Source of the DNA: Armatimonadota bacterium
Lineage (GTDB): Bacteria; Sysuimicrobiota; Sysuimicrobiia; Sysuimicrobiales; Sysuimicrobiaceae
Length of the DNA stretch: 64,000 bases
Assembly: GCA_031432545.1 (NCBI GenBank)
Contig: JAVKGX010000003.1
Location: 1 to 64,000, forward strand
Direction: 5' to 3'
Position 1 is the stretch's first letter. Every line of letters starts with the position of its first letter. Shown in pieces: positions 35,850 through 45,774 of the stretch. The notes under the pieces were generated by a model. The model saw only the letters and a list, made by a program, of their open reading frames with translations, was not told where the DNA came from and did not search any database. The position numbers were made by a program, and so were the translations under genes.

Positions 35850-36821
35850 TCAGCTCCCCACATACTTTCCCATGCGGCGGTACTTCTCGTAGCGGCCCGC
35901 GCACAGCGTCTCGGTGCTGAGACCTCGCAGCGACCCGAGGGCGTTCCGCAACGCCTCCCGCAGCGCGTTCATGACGGAGTCCGGGTCGAGGTGGGCGCCG
36001 CCGGGCGGCTCCGGCACGATCTCGTCGATGAGCCCCAGCTGCAGCAGGTCGGGCGCGGTGAGCTTCAGCGCCGCCGCCGCCTCCTCCTTGCGGGAGGCGT
36101 CGTGCCACAGGATCGCCGCGCACCCCTCCGGCGGGATCACGGAGTAGATGGCGTACTGCAGCATCAGAATACGGTCGCCTACGGCGATGCCCAGCGCGCC
36201 CCCGCTGCCCCCCTCCCCGGTGATTGCCACCACGATCGGCGTGCGCAGCTGCGACATCACCATGATGCTGCGCGCGATGGCCTCGGCCTGCCCCCGCTCC
36301 TCCGCCTCGACGCCCGGGTAGGCGGCCGGCGTGTCCACCAGCGAGATCACCGGAAGGCGGTGCTTTTCGGCCAGCCGCATGATCCGCACCGCCTTGCGGT
36401 AGCCTTCCGGATTCGGCATTCCCCAGCGGCGCTCGATGTTCTCGCGGGTCTCCCTGCCCTTGTAGTGGCCGATCACCGCGCACGGCGTCCCGTCGAAACG
36501 CGCCAGCCCGCAGAACATGGCGGGATCGTCGGCGAACAGGCGGTCGCCATGCAGTTCGGTGACGTCGGTGAACAGGCCGGCCAGGTAGTCGGCCAGCTTC
36601 GGCCGCTGGGGGTGGCGCGCCGCCTGGACGATCTGCCAGGCCGTCGGGTCCCGCCAGACCGCCTCGCGGAGCTCGTTCGCGCGTTCGGTCAGCGCGGTGA
36701 TCTGGGAGCGCAGATCAACCCCCTCGTCCCGCTGCACCCGGGTCAGGCGCGCGAGTTGCTCTTCGACCTCTTGCAGCCGTCGCTCGAGTTCGGTTCTACT
36801 GGGCGCCGGGTGAGCGGTCAC
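35850..36821 (-). CDS. accA: acetyl-CoA carboxylase, carboxyltransferase alpha subunit
   Basis: 323 residues from GTG 36821, inside the last 26 bases of accD. An N-terminal coiled-coil ([16 protein letters not shown]) is followed by the crotonase-like core: [75 protein letters not shown] and [13 protein letters not shown], all typical. With AccD it transfers the carboxyl group to acetyl-CoA. Confidence 0.96.
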   Translation of the reverse strand: MTAHPAPSRTELERRLQEVEEQLARLTRVQRDEGVDLRSQITALTERANELREAVWRDPTAWQIVQAARHPQRPKLADYLAGLFTDVTELHGDRLFADDPAMFCGLARFDGTPCAVIGHYKGRETRENIERRWGMPNPEGYRKAVRIMRLAEKHRLPVISLVDTPAAYPGVEAEERGQAEAIARSIMVMSQLRTPIVVAITGEGGSGGALGIAVGDRILMLQYAIYSVIPPEGCAAILWHDASRKEEAAAALKLTAPDLLQLGLIDEIVPEPPGGAHLDPDSVMNALREALRNALGSLRGLSTETLCAGRYEKYRRMGKYVGS

Positions 36822-37683
36822 CGTCGACCTCCGGTTGCTCGGGAAGGGTTTCGGGTGAGCACCCCAGCAACTGTAGCAGATCGGCGACGGCGTCCTTCAG
36901 CTCGGCACGCGGCACGATGCGGTCGATCATCCCGTGCTGCAGGAGGAACTCTGCCGTCTGGAACCCCTCCGGCAGCTTCTGGCGGATCGTCTGCTCGATT
37001 ACCCTCGCGCCGGCGAACCCGATCAGGGCCCCGGGTTCGGCGATGTGGACGTCGCCCAGCATGGCGAACGACGCGCTGGTCCCGCCCGTCGTTGGATCAC
37101 AGAGCACCGAAACGAAGGGCAGCCTGGCGTCGTGCAGTCGCTGCACGGCCGCGCTGGTCTTCGCCAGCTGCATCAGCGACAGCGCTCCTTCCTGCATCCG
37201 TGCGCCGCCGCTGGCGCTGAACGTGACGACCGGCAGCCCGCGCGCGACCGCCCGCTCGAACATGCGCGTGACCTTCTCGCCCACCACGGACCCCATGCTG
37301 CCGCCGAAGAACTCGAAGTCCATGAATGCCGCGGCCACACGGACGCGGAGGATCAACCCCTCGCCCGTGATCACCGCGTCGTTGCGGCCGGTGCGCTGGC
37401 GCACCTCCTGGTACCGGCGCGCGTAGTTCGGAAAGCCCAGCGGGTCGGTGGACGCCAGTTCCGCGTCCCACTCCTCGAACGTCCCCTCGTCCACGATGAG
37501 TGCGAGCCGCTCCGGGCCGCTGATCCGGTGGTGGTGCCCGCACTTGGGACAGACCTTCAGGTTGCGCTCCAGTTCCTTACGATACACGAGCTGGGCGCAC
37601 TTCGGACACTTCACCCACAGGCCGGCCGGCAGTTCACGCCGCTCCACGGCGTTGTACTTGGGCCGTCGCAGCCAGTTCAGCAT
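36796..37683 (-). CDS. accD: acetyl-CoA carboxylase, carboxyltransferase beta subunit
   Basis: 295 residues from ATG 37683; the frame upstream to 37851 is not used. The four zinc cysteines are Cys26, Cys29, Cys45 and Cys48 (CPKC...CPKCGHH). The core shows GSMGSVVGEKVTRMFERAVA, TFSASGGARMQEGALSLMQ, DPTTGGTSASFAMLGDVHI and GALIGFAGARVIEQTI. First gene of the seven-gene acc-pdh run. Confidence 0.97.
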   Translation of the reverse strand: MLNWLRRPKYNAVERRELPAGLWVKCPKCAQLVYRKELERNLKVCPKCGHHHRISGPERLALIVDEGTFEEWDAELASTDPLGFPNYARRYQEVRQRTGRNDAVITGEGLILRVRVAAAFMDFEFFGGSMGSVVGEKVTRMFERAVARGLPVVTFSASGGARMQEGALSLMQLAKTSAAVQRLHDARLPFVSVLCDPTTGGTSASFAMLGDVHIAEPGALIGFAGARVIEQTIRQKLPEGFQTAEFLLQHGMIDRIVPRAELKDAVADLLQLLGCSPETLPEQPEVDGDRSPGAQ

Positions 37684-37752
37684 CGTATGGCCTTTCTTTG
37701 CGCGCGCGGCCTTATCCTCTCGGTCTGCCGTTCGGCGGCGGTCACGGGGTGC

Positions 37753-37758
37753 TAGAGT
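37753..37758 (+). promoter_or_regulatory. extended -10 box 5 bases before a GTG start
   Basis: TGC followed by TAGAGT, then five bases and GTG 37764, with no Shine-Dalgarno. Candidate leaderless promoter, divergent from accD. Confidence 0.4.
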
Positions 37759-37763
37759 GATGT

Positions 37764-38903
37764 GTGAGGGTCTGGTCGATGCGGCGGATCCTGCTGCTGT
37801 GTACGCTCGCGCTCGTCGCCGTACCGGTGGGGGCACAGAGCCCGCCGCCACCGGAGATGGTCGAAGTGTACCGGGTGCGGTTGGACCACCAGGCCGGCGG
37901 TGCGATCGAGGCCAGCGTGGATCGCGGCGCGACGTGGCGCGCCATCGGGCATGTCGCGCGTCCGGCGGAGGACGTCGCGGTCGGGTTCAACGCCGCGCGC
38001 TGGGGCACGCCGGGGACCGTGGTGGCGAGCGGCGCGAACGCGGTGCACATCAAGGTGGGCGACTCGCCGGAAGGCCGCGGCCTCATCGTCAGCTTGATGC
38101 CGCGCGGTGCGCCGGGCGGGCGGCACGTCGTCGGCACCGACATACCGGGCGGCACCGCGATCTTCGGGGGCCGGTTCGCCCCGTTCGTCGGCAACCCCGT
38201 CGTCGTCGAGCGGCCCGACGGCGTGGTACCGCTCGCCGAGCAGGCGCCGCGGATCGGCGACCGGATGGTCATCACGGTGCAGCGGCCCGCCCGCTATCCG
38301 CTGGAGATCGAGTTCGAGAATCGGTTCGGCGGGTTGGTCCGAGCGCGGTACGCGGACCGCAGCGAGCGGGTCGTGGCCGTCGTCCTGCGTCCGGTGGCCG
38401 GTGTCGGGCGGTTCGGGGGCACGGAGTACGTGGGCGTCGGCCGCGTCCGCGCCAACCACCCCGGTGTCATCGACATCTCCACCTCGCCCATCGGCCAGGT
38501 GGGAGGCTTCCAGATCATTCCGCGGGACCACGCGCACAGCGCGGAGCTGATCGGCGCGATCCTGGGGACGCAGTGGATGGTCGTCGGCCCGGTCAACCCC
38601 CTCGATCCGTCGCCGCAGGGTACGCAGCCGCTGTTCTCCTCGTTCATCATGCCGCGCTACGAGAGCGCCGACCTCACCGACGAGGAGTGGATGCGGCGGA
38701 TGGCGGAGCGGTTCCTCGTGATGGTGCGGCTGCGAGAGGGGCCGTGGCAGCTCATGCCGCCGCTGGTGGGCAAGGACAACGGCGCGCTGCTGGAGATGAC
38801 CCACTTCAAGATCCTGTTGGGGCTTTGGGCCGGCGCCGGGGCCGGGCCCCCGACGCCCGCTGCGACGCCGTCACCGTGGATCGTTGACTTCCACGGCCGG
38901 TGA
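37764..38903 (+). CDS. secreted protein of unknown function
   Basis: 379 residues from GTG 37764 (ATG 37779 possible). A clear signal peptide: MRRILLLCTLALVAVPVGAQ, with cleavage expected after GAQ or AQS. The mature part is rich in beta structure and Gly/Val: repeated VxRP/GR blocks, a segment ERVVAVVLRPVAGVGRFGGT, then YVGVGRVRANHPGVIDISTS and a C-terminal tail rich in Pro/Ala. I recognise no domain. The middle part (HSAELIGAILGTQWMVVGPV) might bind a ligand. Divergent from the acc-pdh operon; the convergent RDD gene follows. Confidence 0.7.
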   Translation: MRVWSMRRILLLCTLALVAVPVGAQSPPPPEMVEVYRVRLDHQAGGAIEASVDRGATWRAIGHVARPAEDVAVGFNAARWGTPGTVVASGANAVHIKVGDSPEGRGLIVSLMPRGAPGGRHVVGTDIPGGTAIFGGRFAPFVGNPVVVERPDGVVPLAEQAPRIGDRMVITVQRPARYPLEIEFENRFGGLVRARYADRSERVVAVVLRPVAGVGRFGGTEYVGVGRVRANHPGVIDISTSPIGQVGGFQIIPRDHAHSAELIGAILGTQWMVVGPVNPLDPSPQGTQPLFSSFIMPRYESADLTDEEWMRRMAERFLVMVRLREGPWQLMPPLVGKDNGALLEMTHFKILLGLWAGAGAGPPTPAATPSPWIVDFHGR

Positions 38904-38943
38904 CGGGGCTCCTGCGCCGCCCGTACGGACCGGGCCGGCTCGG

Positions 38944-39684
38944 CTAGGCGTTGTGGCCCGATCCACCCCCGCGGTGGGATGCCGCCAGCGCCTCCAGCAG
39001 TTCCTCGGCACTCGTACCGGTGTCGCCGTCCACCCCCAGCGCCTGCGCGATCTCCCTCGCGCGCTGCGCCCGCGCGTCGGGTGCGAGTTCGGTGCGTCGC
39101 AGCAGGAAGCGGCGGACGAGTTCGTACTCCTGCGGACGCAACCGACGCGGGGGCACGCGTCCGGGGGGCACCGGCGTCGTCCGCAGGGCGCGGGGCCGCT
39201 GTGCGACCGCATCGTGGATCACGATCGTCCCGGCGGCGAAGTCGCCCAGACGGCGCTGTGCGCGGTTGAGGAGCATCGTGATCACGCCGACCCCGTAGGA
39301 TAGCGGCAAGAAGTCCACGAGCCGCACGACGTTGCGGATCGCGGCCTGCGCAAAGCCCACCGGTCGACCGTCGTCGCGCACCACGCGAATCCCGACCGCC
39401 CGCTTGCCCGGCGTCTGCCCGTTCCACGCCGTTTCGAAGAAGATGAAGTACCCGGGGAAGATCGCAAACACCGCGAGCAGGACAATCGCAAGCTGCCACC
39501 ACACGTAACCCCGCAGGGCACCCTCGATCTGTGCCGTGGAGGCGAATCCGATCAGGAGTGCGGCCAGGACCGCGAGTTGGACGACCGTGTCGATGAGCGC
39601 GGCGACGAACCGAGAGCCCAACCCGGCGATCTCGTAGGAGATCTCCACCTGTTCGGGTGTTAGGATGGTGGCGCGGTCCTCCAC
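38944..39684 (-). CDS. RDD-family membrane protein
   Basis: 246 residues. Three hydrophobic helices: GSRFVAALIDTVVQLAVLAA with the Arg-Asp pattern that names the family, LAIVLLAVFAIFPGYFIFF, and LPLSYGVGVITMLL, with TPGKRAVGIRVVRDDG between. The C-terminal 90 residues are charged and soluble. RDD proteins next to SpoIIM/DUF95, MoxR and DUF58 are a frequent association; some RDD proteins act as Na+/H+ antiporters, but the function is uncertain here. Confidence 0.88.
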   Translation of the reverse strand: MEDRATILTPEQVEISYEIAGLGSRFVAALIDTVVQLAVLAALLIGFASTAQIEGALRGYVWWQLAIVLLAVFAIFPGYFIFFETAWNGQTPGKRAVGIRVVRDDGRPVGFAQAAIRNVVRLVDFLPLSYGVGVITMLLNRAQRRLGDFAAGTIVIHDAVAQRPRALRTTPVPPGRVPPRRLRPQEYELVRRFLLRRTELAPDARAQRAREIAQALGVDGDTGTSAEELLEALAASHRGGGSGHNA

Positions 39685-39740
39685 AGTACGCAGTATGGAA
39701 CACGCACCGGACCGTCACAAGGCGCCGCGCGGACCCTCCC

Positions 39741-40712
39741 ATGACCGTCGACCGTTTCATCGAGACCCGGCAGGCCGCCTGGGACCGGCTCGAGGCGCTC
39801 GTCCGCAAGGCGGACCGCGGCCGCGTGTGGCGCCTGTCAGAACCAGAACTGGCTGAACTCGATCGCCTGTACCACCGGACGGCCGCCGACCTGGCCCGTG
39901 CGAGGGCTGCCTATCCCGACCTCGTCCCCTACCTGAACCGACTGGTTTCTGGTGCGCACCACGTGATCTACCAGCCTCCTTCGCAGGGGATGCGCGGGGT
40001 GTGGCGGTTCTACCGTGACGAAGCCCCGCGGGTGGTGCTGCGCACGTGGCCATTCTGGTCGGTGGCGGTGGGGTTGCTCGCCGCCGGCTTCGCCGTGGCG
40101 TTCGCCGTCGGCGGTTCGGACCCGCAGGCGTTGCGGGCGTTCGTCCCGGATTTCTTCGAGGAAGTGGTCGAACGTGTAGAAGCCGGTCGCGCCGGCCCTG
40201 ACGTGGTGCGCGAGCAGGCCCCGTATCTGACCAGCGCGGTGCTGACCAACAACCTGCGCGTGGCCATGCTCGCCTTCGGCGGAGGGATCCTCTTCGGTGG
40301 CCTGACCGCGTACGTCCTGGTGCTCAACGGCCTGATGTTGGGCGCGGTGAGCGCGGTCTTCCACCAGTACGGGTTGGCGTTCCCGTTCTGGTCGGCGATC
40401 TTGGCCCACGGATTCCTCGAACTCACGGCGATCGTCCTGGCGGGCGGGGCGGGGCTCGTCATCGGCTGGGCGCTCGTTGCACCCGGGATGCACACACGCA
40501 AGGACGCGCTCGTGGTCCGCTCGCGCGAGGGCGGCCGACTTCTCGCCGTCACCGTCCCGCTGTTCGTGGCCGCCGCGGTCATCGAAGGCTTCTTGAGTTT
40601 CTTTCCGGGCGACAACGCGACCAAGCTGGCGGTGGGCGTTCTGTCGGAAGCGGTCTTCGTGATCTACGTGCTGCGCGGGCGTGTGCCGCCCGCCGCCCGG
40701 CCGGCGGGGTGA
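39741..40712 (+). CDS. SpoIIM/DUF95-family integral membrane protein
   Basis: 323 residues from ATG 39741. After a soluble N-terminal 100 residues (FIETRQAAWDRLEALVRKA, LDRLYHRTAADLARARA), five or six helices follow, including VLTNNLRVAMLAFGGGILFG and ILAHGFLELTAIVLAGGAGL, whose NN...R and HG..E elements define the SpoIIM/DUF95 family. In sporulating Firmicutes SpoIIM works in engulfment; members in MoxR loci are not linked to sporulation. It diverges from the RDD gene and its 3' end overlaps the ATPase gene by 49 bases, tail to tail. Confidence 0.88.
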   Translation: MTVDRFIETRQAAWDRLEALVRKADRGRVWRLSEPELAELDRLYHRTAADLARARAAYPDLVPYLNRLVSGAHHVIYQPPSQGMRGVWRFYRDEAPRVVLRTWPFWSVAVGLLAAGFAVAFAVGGSDPQALRAFVPDFFEEVVERVEAGRAGPDVVREQAPYLTSAVLTNNLRVAMLAFGGGILFGGLTAYVLVLNGLMLGAVSAVFHQYGLAFPFWSAILAHGFLELTAIVLAGGAGLVIGWALVAPGMHTRKDALVVRSREGGRLLAVTVPLFVAAAVIEGFLSFFPGDNATKLAVGVLSEAVFVIYVLRGRVPPAARPAG

Positions 40713-42787
40713 GCGGCAGATCGGCCCTGCCGCAGCAGACGCGAGGAGTTGGCGAGGATGCCGATGTCGGGCAGCGACTGCGCGGCGGCGGCGAAGATCG
40801 GGGGCAGGTAGCCCAGGGCGGCCAGTGAGATCCCGACCAGGTTGTAGAGGGTCGTGAAGCCGATGTTCAGCCGAACCACCCCCATCGTCCGGCGCGCGAT
40901 CTCGAACAGGGCGGGCACCAGGTGCCAGTCGTCGCGCAGCAGCGCGACGTGCGCGGCCTCGATCGCGACGTCGTGCCCCGCGGCACCCAGCGCGATCCCG
41001 ACGTCAGCGCGTGCCAGCGCCGGCGCGTCGTTGACCCCGTCGCCGACCATCACGACGGTGTGTCCGGCGGCCTGGTATTCCCCGACGACGGCGAGTTTGT
41101 CTGCGGGTAGCAGGTTCGCGCGGTAGGGGATGCCGACTGCATCGGCGACGGTGGCGGCGGATGCTTCGTTGTCGCCGGTGAGCAACTCGATCGTGCGGAT
41201 TCCCGTGGCCTGCAGCGCCCGTATGGCGCCCACCGCGTCGTCGCGGACGGAGTCACTGGCGGCCAGAACGCCGATCAGTTTTCCATCGCGTACCACGTAC
41301 AGCGGCGTCTGGCCGTCCCGCAGCTGGGTCCGTGCCGCCGCGTCCGGTTCCGGGACGATCCGCTCGCTGCCGACGGCGACCAGATGGCCGTCCACGCGGG
41401 CGCGGACGCCCGCACCGGGCAGCGCCTCGAACGCCTCGACCGGTAGCGATGCCAGGCCGCGGTGCTGTGCCGCGTGGCGCACCGCTCGGGCGAGCGGGTG
41501 CTCGGAGTCCCGTTCAGCGGAAGCCGCCAGGGCCAGCACATCGTCCGGCGAGGCGCCGTTCATCGCCAGCACTTCGGTGATGCGCGGGCGCCCGGTCGTG
41601 AGCGTGCCGGTCTTGTCTACGAGCACGACGTCGGCGCGTGCCAGCGCCTCGAGGTAGCGGCCGCCCTTGACGAGGACGCCCCGCCGGGCGGCGGCGCCGA
41701 TCGACGCGAGCATCGCGATAGGTGTCGCCAGCGCGAACGAGCAAGAGCAGGCGACTGCGAAGACCGCCGCCATCGCCAGCGGGTCGCGGCGCACCAGGAG
41801 CGTGAGACCGCCGATGGCCGCCACGACCGGGAGGTAGTAGGCTGCGAACCGGTCCGCGGTGCGGTGGACTTCGGCCTTGTGGGCTTCGGCCTCTTCCACC
41901 AGGCGGATCACGCGGCCGAACGTCGAGTCCGATCCCACATGGGTCGCCCGGATGCGAAGGCTGCCCAAGGTGGCGATCGTCGCGGCGAATACCTTCGAGC
42001 CGGGTCCGACCTCCGCGGGCATCGCCTCGCCCGTGATGGCGGCTTGGTCCACTGTGGCGGTCCCGGCGACGACTTCGCCGTCGACCGGGATGCGCTCACC
42101 GGGGCGGACGACGACGATCTCGCCGACCCGCACGCCCTCGACGGGGATCTCGACTTCGCGGCCGTCCCGCTCCAGCCGTGCCATCTGGGGGGCCATGGCC
42201 GTCAGATCACGGATCGCACTGCGCGCTCGGTCGGTGGTGAAGCGCTCCACGTAGTCGCCGAGGCGAATAAAGAAGACCAGCACCAGGGCGGTGGCCCACT
42301 CCCCGACCGCCAGCGCCGCCACCACGCCCAGCGTCATCAAGGTGTGGGCAGTAATGCGACGGCGCAGCGCTGCGCGGACGACGTTCCGAAAGACGGGATA
42401 GCCGGCCCCGAGCGCGATCGCCGCGCCGACCGGCCAAGGCACGCGGGCGGTGAAGCGGTCGAACAACCCGAGCCACTCGCCGGCGGCGACGGCGAACAAC
42501 ACGATCCCAAAGACCACGCCGAGGGCGGTCAAAAACGGCCGGTGCAGCGCGCCCTCGGCCGCCGGGGGACGGGTCGGCGCGGAATATCCCGCGGCTTCGA
42601 TCGCTCGGCGCACGGCCGCCGGCGAGACGCGCGCCGGATCCAGCCGGACGACGGCCTTGCCCGCTCCCAAGAGGACGCGGACGGACTCGACGCCGGGCAG
42701 CTCCTCCACGGCCCGCCGGACGTGTGCGGCGCACTCGCCACAATCCATGCCCGACACGGGGATCTCGATCGTGTGGGTTCGCCCCAC
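40664..42787 (-). CDS. heavy-metal-translocating P-type ATPase with a CSC membrane motif
   Basis: 707 residues. N-terminal HMA domain with GMDCGECAAHV (Cys16/Cys19). Actuator motif ITGEAMP, phosphorylation site DKTGTLT (Asp391), SEHPLA, ATP-binding core and MVGDGVNDAPALARADVGIA are all intact. The metal-coordinating motif in the sixth helix, CPC in most P1B pumps, reads CSC (347-349, in FAVACSCSFALATP), and the last helix has QSLPDIGILANSSRLL. The metal is thus uncertain (copper, zinc, cadmium or other). It is preceded by its own ArsR-type regulator, so metal induction is likely. Confidence 0.92.
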   Translation of the reverse strand: MGRTHTIEIPVSGMDCGECAAHVRRAVEELPGVESVRVLLGAGKAVVRLDPARVSPAAVRRAIEAAGYSAPTRPPAAEGALHRPFLTALGVVFGIVLFAVAAGEWLGLFDRFTARVPWPVGAAIALGAGYPVFRNVVRAALRRRITAHTLMTLGVVAALAVGEWATALVLVFFIRLGDYVERFTTDRARSAIRDLTAMAPQMARLERDGREVEIPVEGVRVGEIVVVRPGERIPVDGEVVAGTATVDQAAITGEAMPAEVGPGSKVFAATIATLGSLRIRATHVGSDSTFGRVIRLVEEAEAHKAEVHRTADRFAAYYLPVVAAIGGLTLLVRRDPLAMAAVFAVACSCSFALATPIAMLASIGAAARRGVLVKGGRYLEALARADVVLVDKTGTLTTGRPRITEVLAMNGASPDDVLALAASAERDSEHPLARAVRHAAQHRGLASLPVEAFEALPGAGVRARVDGHLVAVGSERIVPEPDAAARTQLRDGQTPLYVVRDGKLIGVLAASDSVRDDAVGAIRALQATGIRTIELLTGDNEASAATVADAVGIPYRANLLPADKLAVVGEYQAAGHTVVMVGDGVNDAPALARADVGIALGAAGHDVAIEAAHVALLRDDWHLVPALFEIARRTMGVVRLNIGFTTLYNLVGISLAALGYLPPIFAAAAQSLPDIGILANSSRLLRQGRSAAHPAGRAAGGTRPRST

Positions 42788-42793
42788 CCCTTG

Positions 42794-43156
42794 TCACCTC
42801 CGCGAGATGTGGCGCGGCGGGGTGTTTGCGGCGTAGCGCGTGCACTCATAGACGCCGCGGGCGACTTCGGCCAGCACCTCGTCGGCCGTCCGGAGTAGAG
42901 TCTCGACCCGGCGCTCGGCCAGCCGGTACCGGGTATGCCGGCCGCGGGGCTCCCGCACGACCAAACCGCAGTCACGCAGGCAGGCCAGGTGGTTCGATAC
43001 GTTCGACTGACCCAGTCCGGTTAGACCGACGAGCTCGGTCACGGTCAGTGGCCCGGCGCGCAGCGCCTCGAGGATCGCCAGGCGCGACGGATCGGCAAAC
43101 CCCCGAAACAACTTCGCCTTCAGGCCGACGGCCTGCGGCTGGGCGATCATGAGCAT
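42794..43156 (-). CDS. ArsR/SmtB-family metal-responsive repressor for the P-type ATPase
   Basis: 120 residues from ATG 43156, preceded by AAGGAGT at 8 bases. Winged helix: FADPSRLAILEALRAGPLTV, helix-turn-helix GQSNVSNHLACLRDCGLVVR and wing RHTRYRL. It carries Cys in LACLRDCG near the recognition helix and another in YECTRY near the end, as seen in CmtR/CadC-like sensors of Cd or Pb. It lies seven bases from the ATPase gene, in an operon. Confidence 0.9.
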   Translation of the reverse strand: MLMIAQPQAVGLKAKLFRGFADPSRLAILEALRAGPLTVTELVGLTGLGQSNVSNHLACLRDCGLVVREPRGRHTRYRLAERRVETLLRTADEVLAEVARGVYECTRYAANTPPRHISRR

Positions 43157-43175
43157 GACCTGACTCCTTATATTA

Positions 43176-43202
43176 TTAGATCTAAATGTAATGATATTAC
43201 AT
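43176..43202. promoter_or_regulatory. two adjacent palindromes, operator region of the metal-pump regulator
   Basis: TTAGATCTAA (43176-43185) is a perfect 10-base palindrome; ATGTAAT-GAT-ATTACAT (43186-43202) is a perfect 7+7 inverted repeat. Both lie 20-46 bases upstream of the ArsR start in an AT-rich island, as expected for its operator/promoter. Confidence 0.65.
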
Positions 43203-43442
43203 GACATGCTTGCAGTCCACACCCGCCCACCGCCCTCGCCAAGCATGTGCGGGCAGCGTCGGGAGCGTCCCCACGCGCCGGTAGAGTCTCGGCGGGTATC
43301 AGGAGGATCGGCGCGGCGGTGACGACGGGTACCGCTGGGGGCCTTAATGTGCCTCGCCCCTTGGGAATGACGGACTGCGCAGCGTGACCCCGCAGGGGGA
43401 GGAGCAGAAACGGCGATCGTCCACACGGTGGACGCGGCGGGT

Positions 43443-44750
43443 CTAGGCCCTGGCCGTCCCCTTGATCTCCAGGTACTTGTTGATGACGGCGATCGAGAGC
43501 GCCTCCGGCGGGCGGTCGACGACCGGGATGCCGCGAGAGTGGAGTAAGGCCACCGCGCGGTCGCGCTGCCGCAGCGCGGAGGCCGCTAGGGCCTTCTCGT
43601 ACGCCTCGACTGCATCCTTGGGCAGGCGGTGCCCGAGGGCGACCATCGGCGGATCTTGCACCATGACGCAGACCACCTGGTGGCGCGCAGCCAGACGCAC
43701 GAGCGGCCGCAGGATCGTCTGCGAAGCCTCGGGGTCGATCAGTTCGGTGAAGACCACGACCAGCGAGCGCTGGCGGTTTCGGACCCACAGGTCTGTCAGC
43801 GCGTGCTCGTAGTCCGGCTCGACGCGTTCGGGTTGCAGGTCGTAGATCGCTCGTAGGATGCGACCCACCTGGGAGCGCCCCCTGCGGGGCGGAACGTAGA
43901 TGGCCCGGCGGGGCCCGAACGCGAGCAGGCCCACCTTGTCGCCGTTGTCGGCGGCGACCTGCCCGACGAGGACCGCCGCATTGATCACCAGGTCCAGCTT
44001 GCGCACGTCGCCGATCCACGACGCCATCAGCCTCCCGGTCTCCAGGACCAGGATCACGTTGCGGCTGCGCTCGATGTCGTACTCGTTGGTCATGGGCCGC
44101 CCGCGCCGCGCGGTCGCCTTCCAGTTGATGCGGCGCACGTCGTCCCCGGCGACGTACTCGCGCACCGACTCGAACTCGGTGCCGGTGCCGAAACGGCGCG
44201 CGGCGCGCAATCCGATCTCTGCCAGCCGGTTCCGGCGGCTGAGCAGTTCGTACTTACGCAGCTCCCACAGGTTGGGGTAGACGCGCACGGACCGGGAGGC
44301 TGACACACGGCCGGTCTTCTGTAGGAGTCCGAGCGTGCCCCACAACCGGAAGTGGATGTCGCCGAAGCGGTATGCGCCCCTGCGCCTGGGTCGAACGGTG
44401 TAGGCGACCTCCCCGCTGGTCCCGGGCGCCAGGTGCAACGTCGGCTGCGTCGCCGATGCCTCGAACTCGTGCGGGAATTCGTCGCGCACCACCAGGCGGA
44501 CGGGCCTGCTGGCGCGGTTCGTTGCGGTCAGCACGACGCGGTTGGCCGCGCCGTTGGACAGCACCGACGGCACGGTGCGCCGCACTGCGACCTGCTGGGG
44601 CCGGGGCGGCAGGAGCGCGTCGACGATCACGAGTAGGGCGAGGGCGGTGTTGTAGGCGGCCAGCACGCCGATCCCCGTCCCCTCGGGCGCGATCCACACG
44701 GCCGCGGCACCCGCGGCGGCGAGGGCCACCAGACGGGCAGAGGGGATCAT
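43443..44750 (-). CDS. DUF58 domain protein
   Basis: 435 residues. Two N-terminal hydrophobic helices (RLVALAAAGAAAVWIAPEG and VLAAYNTALALLVIVDALL), a beta-sandwich, then the DUF58 signature EFESVREYVAGDDVRRINWK around 220 and a von Willebrand A-like tail (NVILVLETGRLMASW, VVVFTELIDPEA). DUF58 proteins are the usual partners of MoxR ATPases, possibly acting as their metal-dependent target or adaptor. It follows the MoxR gene by 49 bases. Confidence 0.92.
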   Translation of the reverse strand: MIPSARLVALAAAGAAAVWIAPEGTGIGVLAAYNTALALLVIVDALLPPRPQQVAVRRTVPSVLSNGAANRVVLTATNRASRPVRLVVRDEFPHEFEASATQPTLHLAPGTSGEVAYTVRPRRRGAYRFGDIHFRLWGTLGLLQKTGRVSASRSVRVYPNLWELRKYELLSRRNRLAEIGLRAARRFGTGTEFESVREYVAGDDVRRINWKATARRGRPMTNEYDIERSRNVILVLETGRLMASWIGDVRKLDLVINAAVLVGQVAADNGDKVGLLAFGPRRAIYVPPRRGRSQVGRILRAIYDLQPERVEPDYEHALTDLWVRNRQRSLVVVFTELIDPEASQTILRPLVRLAARHQVVCVMVQDPPMVALGHRLPKDAVEAYEKALAASALRQRDRAVALLHSRGIPVVDRPPEALSIAVINKYLEIKGTARA

Positions 44751-44799
44751 CCGGCTCCCTCACGCATCCGTCGTCGACGTCGGGGGATGGCACGCACCG

Positions 44800-45765
<966 letters not shown>

Positions 45766-45774
45766 GATAGGTCG

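Noticed and set aside
43203-43442. Extra gene between the metal regulator and DUF58
   Set aside because: The minus-strand frame here is only the in-frame extension upstream of the regulator start and crosses its operator; nothing else is visible.
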